NCBI RefSeq assembly: GCF_030272615.1
Contig: NC_081408.1
Coordinates: 403,983,389 to 404,047,388 of the forward strand
Origin: Cryptomeria japonica
Lineage: Eukaryota; Streptophyta; Pinopsida; Cupressales; Cupressaceae
Direction: 5' to 3'
Length of the DNA stretch: 64,000 nt
Made by a program: the position numbers and the translations under genes. How positions within the stretch are numbered: the first letter of the stretch is position 1; each line of letters opens with the position of its first letter. The notes under the pieces are model-generated. The model saw only the letters and a program-made list of their open reading frames with translations, did no database searches and was not told the DNA's origin. Of this stretch, positions 58,340-64,000 are shown piece after piece.

Positions 58340-59200
58340 TGTTGATCAAAAAGAGGCAATTTAATTATCAAATTGAACAAGTAACTAATTTGGGACGACC
58401 CCCTCATTGGAGCAATTTAATCATTAAGTAGGATTAAATAGATTTTTAATTTATTTGTTGGGTCCCCAAGAGGGACGACCCACTTGAGGCTAGCACCTAC
58501 TTTGGGCAAGGTAAAATAAAACAATAAAAAATTACATGCTTGCTGCCAATCTTGTTGAAGAGGTGTAACTTTTGATGAAGGGGAGCATATTGGAGAGTAT
58601 AAATAAGAGACCTTTGAGGGTTTTTTTCATCAAGTAGTTCATGAATATTTTTGTATATGAAGAGCAGAAATAAGAGGATATTCAAGAAGATTTGTAAGAA
58701 GATTTTGAGCAGATCTATGCGATCTATTTGATCTCATTTTGTGAAATACATTGGAGCAAACTTGTGCAAGGCTATTGAAAGGCATTTCTTGAATCAGTTT
58801 CAAGAAGTTCGCATATACCTATCATATTGCAATTTGAAGGTTGGTGCCTTCTATTCTAATAGATCGGGAGGTTGGTGCCTCTCATTGAAAGAGATTGGTG
58901 GCTTTTGCTGGATTGGTGTCCAGTTGTAGGGTATTGGTGTCTCTTGAATTATTGTAAAGAAGATTTCATTTTTCTGAGGCTGGATTTGGATGATAGATCC
59001 AAGCAGCTATTTGCTGTGGTTTTCTCCCAAAGGGGTTTCAACGTAAAATCTTGTCTCTTATTTGTTTGGATGCTTTTAATTATTTCATTGTGGTTGCTAA
59101 AGTGTTAAATAAGTGAAAAGTTGGTGTTTCTTCATAAACATTTTCTTGTGGAACTCCATGAGTCCATTCCACACCTCATGATCATCAAGGGGAACAATTT
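58340..59200 (+). mobile_element. Ty1/copia-type LTR or LTR fragment
   Basis: A TATA box (GTATAAATAAGAG near 58598) is followed about 420 bp later by GGTTTTCTCCCAAAGGGGTTTCAACGT (59021-59045), the characteristic U5 motif of plant copia LTRs that is also present in solo LTRs A and B. A duplicated GGGACGACCC motif (58394, 58473) lies in the presumed U3. Ends and target duplications could not be fixed, so it may be solo, truncated or very old. Confidence 0.5.
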
Positions 59201-62200
59201 AGCAAGCCTCGATGAGCACCATTTTGCATTCCATGCACATGTAACCATTTAAGAGGTGTTCAACTGGACTGCATATGGAATCTCTCTCACAAATAGTTTA
59301 ATGCCCACCTATATTATCTCTTACCTCATCCTGATGGTGTAAGTAAGTGTTTGTGCCTCATTATGCTGCTTGGTTGAGATTTGTTACTAATATCATACTT
59401 GTCAATGACATTATCTTTATATTGCCATCAAGGTGCATTGATTATACACCACAATTTTGTTTAGATTTTCATATGAACAAATCCACAATGTTTCAACTTC
59501 ATTGTTTTCACTTTAATATGTGATTATGTATGTAAATATCCATCAAGTTCAACATTTTTATTATTTATCATGTATTTGTTTATTTGAATCATGCTAGGTT
59601 TTGATGAGTTTCAATAGGTGTAGTTTTGAAATGGATATTCTATCATTAGTTGTCATATATTATGCTTTGGCTATCTTGTATTGTGCAGATACAGTTGATG
59701 TTTTATAGAGAGTGCAGATGCAAATTTTCCTTATGGTGGTTTAATTGGAGACAATCAACTTGTGTAAAAGTGATGGGTTTTTTATTTTGTCTCACTAAAG
59801 TTCAAGCTATGAGATGCACCTTGTCTTATTAAACTTTTTCCCCAAAGTGAAAATAAAGTTATGAAAGCATTAAAAGGAGATAGGAAAATAAAAGATAAAG
59901 TGATCCTTCGATTAAAATGGAAATTAATGAAGAATATTTATAAAAAACCTTCTAAAAGAGAGGAATTATTATATTTATTAAATAATAATTAAAAGCAACC
60001 TTTGTGAAAAGGTGTGATGGTTTGAAAAAAACATCCCGTAAGGCTTATGTAAAGCATTTATGTGAGACTTGGAAAGGGTATGGAGAAAGCTCAAGGAAGA
60101 ATAAAGTGGTTTGGTGGGGCTATGGGCATTGGAGATGGAGAAGGGGCACATGTGAGTGTCCAACTTTGTGTACAAAATACACAAAAGATTGTCCTGGCTA
60201 GGGTTTTGTGCGAGTAGGCACACCTTATAGTTATCATGCAAGTAGGCACAAACTCGGTTTTTTACACAATTCTCCAAAGTGTGCCATATCAAAAGCCAAG
60301 ACCACTGACATCTTGCTGGAGTGAGAGTGACTTTTCCAAGTCTTGTGATTCGTATAAGTATTGAACTTATTATTATTCACAAATATTTTTAATTATAAAT
60401 GAGACGGTTTATTTAATTAAATTATTTTAAAATGCTATTTGTTCTATTTTAATCATATCCATATTGTTGAACACCAAATTATATATCAATGATGATTTTC
60501 TTAATGTTCTTAAGTCTTAAGTTAGTTGATGATGATAAATAAGCATTCTGATGCATTTATATTTGAATTATAGATATACTTTACCATATTTAAAATTAGG
60601 TATTAACAATAATAAATCTGCTGCCATATAAAATAAACTCTGATATATTAGAGCTCCAATTCTATACACTAGAGAAAAGTACCATTACACCTTGTGTGGC
60701 CCTATGAACCTAAATCTGAATAGATCGATACTATATTCTTGAGTCGTATAGAAACTTGTACAATGTGTTTACATGTTTTTTATAGCTTGTTTGACTCTTA
60801 TGATTATTTACATTTGATCGTTTTCCATATTTCATTGTCTGCTTACAAAACGAATTTAAGCTAGTAGTGGATAGAGTTTATACTTTTGTGTACCTTATAA
60901 CATATTTAATATTGTTGAGTGGAAAAAGAGAATATATGATTTCATTGGAAAATTGATTTATTATTGTGCAAATGTATTTTATACGTCTCCCTATGTTTAT
61001 AGAATTATACAAAGAATTGATTATTAGAAAGAAGAATTAGAATTGTTAATATTTATCAAATGGCTTTGATCATTTTATTTAAAATGAAAAAATGCAAAAG
61101 TTCACTTTGAAAATTAAAAAGCTTTATTTGAAAAGAAAAAGGGAGATGGGTGGATAAAAATGAAAAAGAATGACAATTTGAAAAGGCATTCTGTCATTGC
61201 CTCTTTGCTTGCATTTTGCTCTCCATAGTTTTCTTGTGTGCTTGGATTGAGAAATTGCTTGCATAATTGCTTAATTGGATTGTTGGCCTAGATTTAGTGG
61301 ACAATCACTTGCTTGGTTTGGAAAGTAGATCATCTTCAATGTAACTCTCTACATTCTTGTTTGTGCATTAGATAAAAGGTAAGAGTTTCATCTCCATGAA
61401 TTTAAATTTAATTTCTTTATTCATTTACCATGCCCACCTTAAGTGGGATGCATATGACATTTCATTTCATAGGAACAAATGAATTGGTGGATTGTTAAAT
61501 TGAGTGACATAAATTTCACAATCCTAATTGTATTATTTTTAATATTTTTCATTTTACACTAGAGCTATGGTGATTTTTTTGGAAAATCATTATGTAATCC
61601 AAAAAGAGTTTGTTTAAGACACTTTGATTCAAGAGGATATTCTTGGAAAATGGGATTTTAATTGTTTGAAAATTTAAAGGGCTTGAAATTTTAGAATTGA
61701 AATTTTGAGATATTTGAAAAAGCTTGTCTCTTGAAAAATACAAATTTAAATTTCACATTCGCTGTGATTCGTATTATGGAAACAAGATGGGAAATCATAT
61801 TGGCCTATGTGTACCACATTTGGACCTCGATATTTATGCCATTTATTTTTGTGTCATTGATTATGTGGTCTTAAGATGTGAGGGTGAGGGCTCTAGTTTA
61901 GGATAGAGTAGGCTCTCACACCGAGCAACGAGAGGTTAAGATGAGGCATTAATTTTTTTTAAATGGGAATTAGACAACTAAACATTAACAAGAATTATCC
62001 ATGACAAACTTTTGTACGCCCAAGGGGATACATAAGAGGACCGTGAAGAACATTGGACCAGTCTTACATTCTATAGCAACAATGATTAAGGATCCCCATG
62101 AGATGGAGTTATACTCCTCAACCTCCCTGTGGTTCTTAAGACCCATGATGACACTCCATCATTAAACCTTATGTTAGCCCTCTCCTCCATCGTTAAACCT

Positions 62201-64000
62201 TATGTTAGCCCTCTCCTCCATATGTTGGATTGTATATCCAATGTGTGCATGTGATCCCATAGTATATGCTTTGATTGGTGTGTTATTCCAAACTTTCTTT
62301 GTGTTTGCATTCTTGTATTATGTGTTCAATATCATGTACTTGCTTAAGTTGGTCTTCTGCAATATCGATAGTGGTTGATGTGTGTGTTGGAAGTATAGTT
62401 CATTGTCTCCAAAAACAAAGGGGTGAGCTAAGGGTTCCATATGATTGAGTGGTGTTGAACCACCATTGGGGATCAGTTTTTTTCTAAGAAGCTTAGAGTG
62501 CATACAAAAGAAATTTCATCCTTTAGTGCTGTATCTTTTCATGTTTATGCAAATTGATGAAATGTATAATCTAGGGCATTGGAATCCTCATTAGCAGAAT
62601 TATAGTTGTTATTTTGAGCTCATTTGAGTTGGAATACAATTCTACCACATAAATGGCAAGACATATATCTTTACTTTTGGCACATCTCAACATAGGTGTC
62701 AAACATGAATGGCATTTTTGTATCTTTTTCCTCATGTTTAGACATGATGCAAAAACAATTAAAAAACCTAGTTTCATATTCCTAACTAGCTTATCATTCT
62801 TGTCGCATGTATGCCCCCCATGCGATTAGGTGATTAGATGTTGGGGGTTTAGAGAGTTGATGAAGTATTTGTTAATGCTCTACCTTCAATTTTGGTGGTG
62901 CTTTGAGATACTTGTGAGTCACGGCAGTTTTGGTGTTGGTAGTCATGCCTGATGTCACGTCTAACTAACCTAGAGTGAGTTAAGTGCACCATTGGGTTCC
63001 CTCATCTCTCTAACTCTCTTACCACATGATCCATAACTCTAGATGTTGACCCACATCCTAGTAGATGTGTGCTCTTTAGTGTGAATTTTGAGATATTGGG
63101 CAAGCAGCATATTATGAGGTTAAACTCCTAGAACTTGTCCAATTATCTCTATGTTCATACTCCATTAAAGAACTGAACTCAATGCCAGAAAACCCTTAGA
63201 AAAGTCTGTATTTTTTATCTGGGAAATTAATTCTAATGAATGCCTAACCACAATTGGAGGACTACATTGGAACTGCACAAGTGTCTTGAAAGTGTCCTAA
63301 TGTCCCAAAAAATGAGCTAGTGTCCTAAAGTGCATTATAGTTTAGACCCTTGGATAGCAAGCATTTCTTGCACTTTTTCTTGAAAAATTCCTAACGAAGA
63401 ATCATTCCTAGGTGTTTGTTTTGTGTGCTTGGAATCTTAGCATGTGTGGTCAATTGGGTGCTTTGCAAGATATTAATCTCCTCATACCAAACATTTGGTG
63501 TGTGTCAGAAAATCTTAATGTCACAATGACCTTATGGATGTTTGTTCTTCGTGTTGGAGGTTGTTGGATATGTCATCATAATATCTTAATCATTTCATAT
63601 CTATTGTGAGTGTGGATGGTTGTCAAAGTAAGACAATCCCTAACTCATAGAGTTGTTGTGGCAACACTGTCACATGTTTAGTGAAGTGTTTTGCTTATGC
63701 CATCATGCTTGATGCATTGGTGATGGGTATCATATGTGTTGACGAGCTTTGTCACTACACCTTGTGTTTGTGAGTGTGCAATGCAACATGCAGCAAAAAA
63801 ATTTGTTCATCCAAATTTTATTCGTTAATATCTTGAGCAAAAACTTGGGGCATTACAAATAGTGGCCTTCATCTAGCCAAGCATGTTATGAATGCACTCA
63901 TAGATCTCCCCAATGCTAGGATTGTCAAAAACAATGATGACCACAATCTTCTTCACCCTCTTCCCCTACTCTATCTTGAACTTTCGCACACATTTATCCA
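59200..64000. other. AT-rich stretch at the right edge
   Basis: No gene is supported. Open frames are short and patternless. The segment 61190-61390, with AAAAGGTAAGAG, and the segment 61870-62140 have the look of degenerate LTR sequence but lack clear ends. At 63858, reading on the minus strand, TGTAATGCCCCAAG resembles the LTR starts at 43542 and 54549, so a minus-oriented LTR may begin there. Its other end was not found. Confidence 0.35.
62156..62217 (+). repeat. 31-bp tandem duplication
   Basis: Two units of 31 bp (core TTAAACCTTATGTTAGCCCT) differ at one base and are followed by a 4-bp start of a third. A small local duplication in non-coding DNA. Confidence 0.85.

Noticed and set aside
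57230-64000. Upstream LUC7 exons in this stretch
   Set aside because: I searched the minus strand for the conserved sequence before TDQKLRVCD and for the first zinc finger and saw neither, so these exons are taken to lie beyond the window.

Overview
The window looks like nuclear DNA of a seed plant with a very repeat-rich genome. A gymnosperm or conifer is my best guess, an inference from the LTR-element load, introns of several kb with nested insertions, and the element families. There is no bacterial gene organisation, and I recognised no rRNA, tRNA gene or CRISPR array.

Region 1 (1-25747) is a head-to-tail array of one Ty3/gypsy (Tat-lineage) LTR retrotransposon with an exact period of 14,512 bp: internal 3' part (1-5553), LTR (5554-7584), a complete internal region with a 2,428-codon gag-pol frame (10294-17580), LTR (20066-22096), then a third internal region cut off inside gag at 25747. 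The element between the two LTRs (5554-22096, about 16.5 kb) looks whole and young. Neighbouring units differ at only about three sites that I could find.

Region 2 (25748-32192) starts at a sharp junction. It holds about 1.5 kb of GC-richer DNA built from hairpin-forming modules, then a long coding stretch (27583-31223) for a protein I do not recognise, whose frame is broken about twice, then a 3'-flank-like segment.

Region 3 (32193-45352, minus strand) is a decayed plant L1-type LINE (ORF1 with DUF4283-like and zinc-knuckle parts; ORF2 with endonuclease, reverse transcriptase, zf-RVT and RNase H). Two solo LTRs of one Ty1/copia family split it, each with a perfect 5-bp target duplication (CTACA and ATTAT). 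Beyond it lie a fragment of an LTR related to the region 1 element and a second LINE ORF1 fragment interrupted by another LTR.

Region 4 (about 45.4-64 kb) holds the only host gene I can support: the 3' six exons of a LUC7-like U1 snRNP splicing factor on the minus strand (57207 down to 49295), with GT-AG junctions and phases that all agree. Its 6.4-kb intron contains a probable hAT transposon remnant and, within that, a 1.6-kb solo LTR with a GCTTT target duplication. The missing N-terminal exons should lie past the right edge. The rest is AT-rich intronic or intergenic DNA with a copia LTR and short tandem duplications.

The strongest candidates for something undescribed are the unknown coding stretch with its hairpin-module upstream region, and the LTR's 79-bp repeats whose hairpin arms co-vary.
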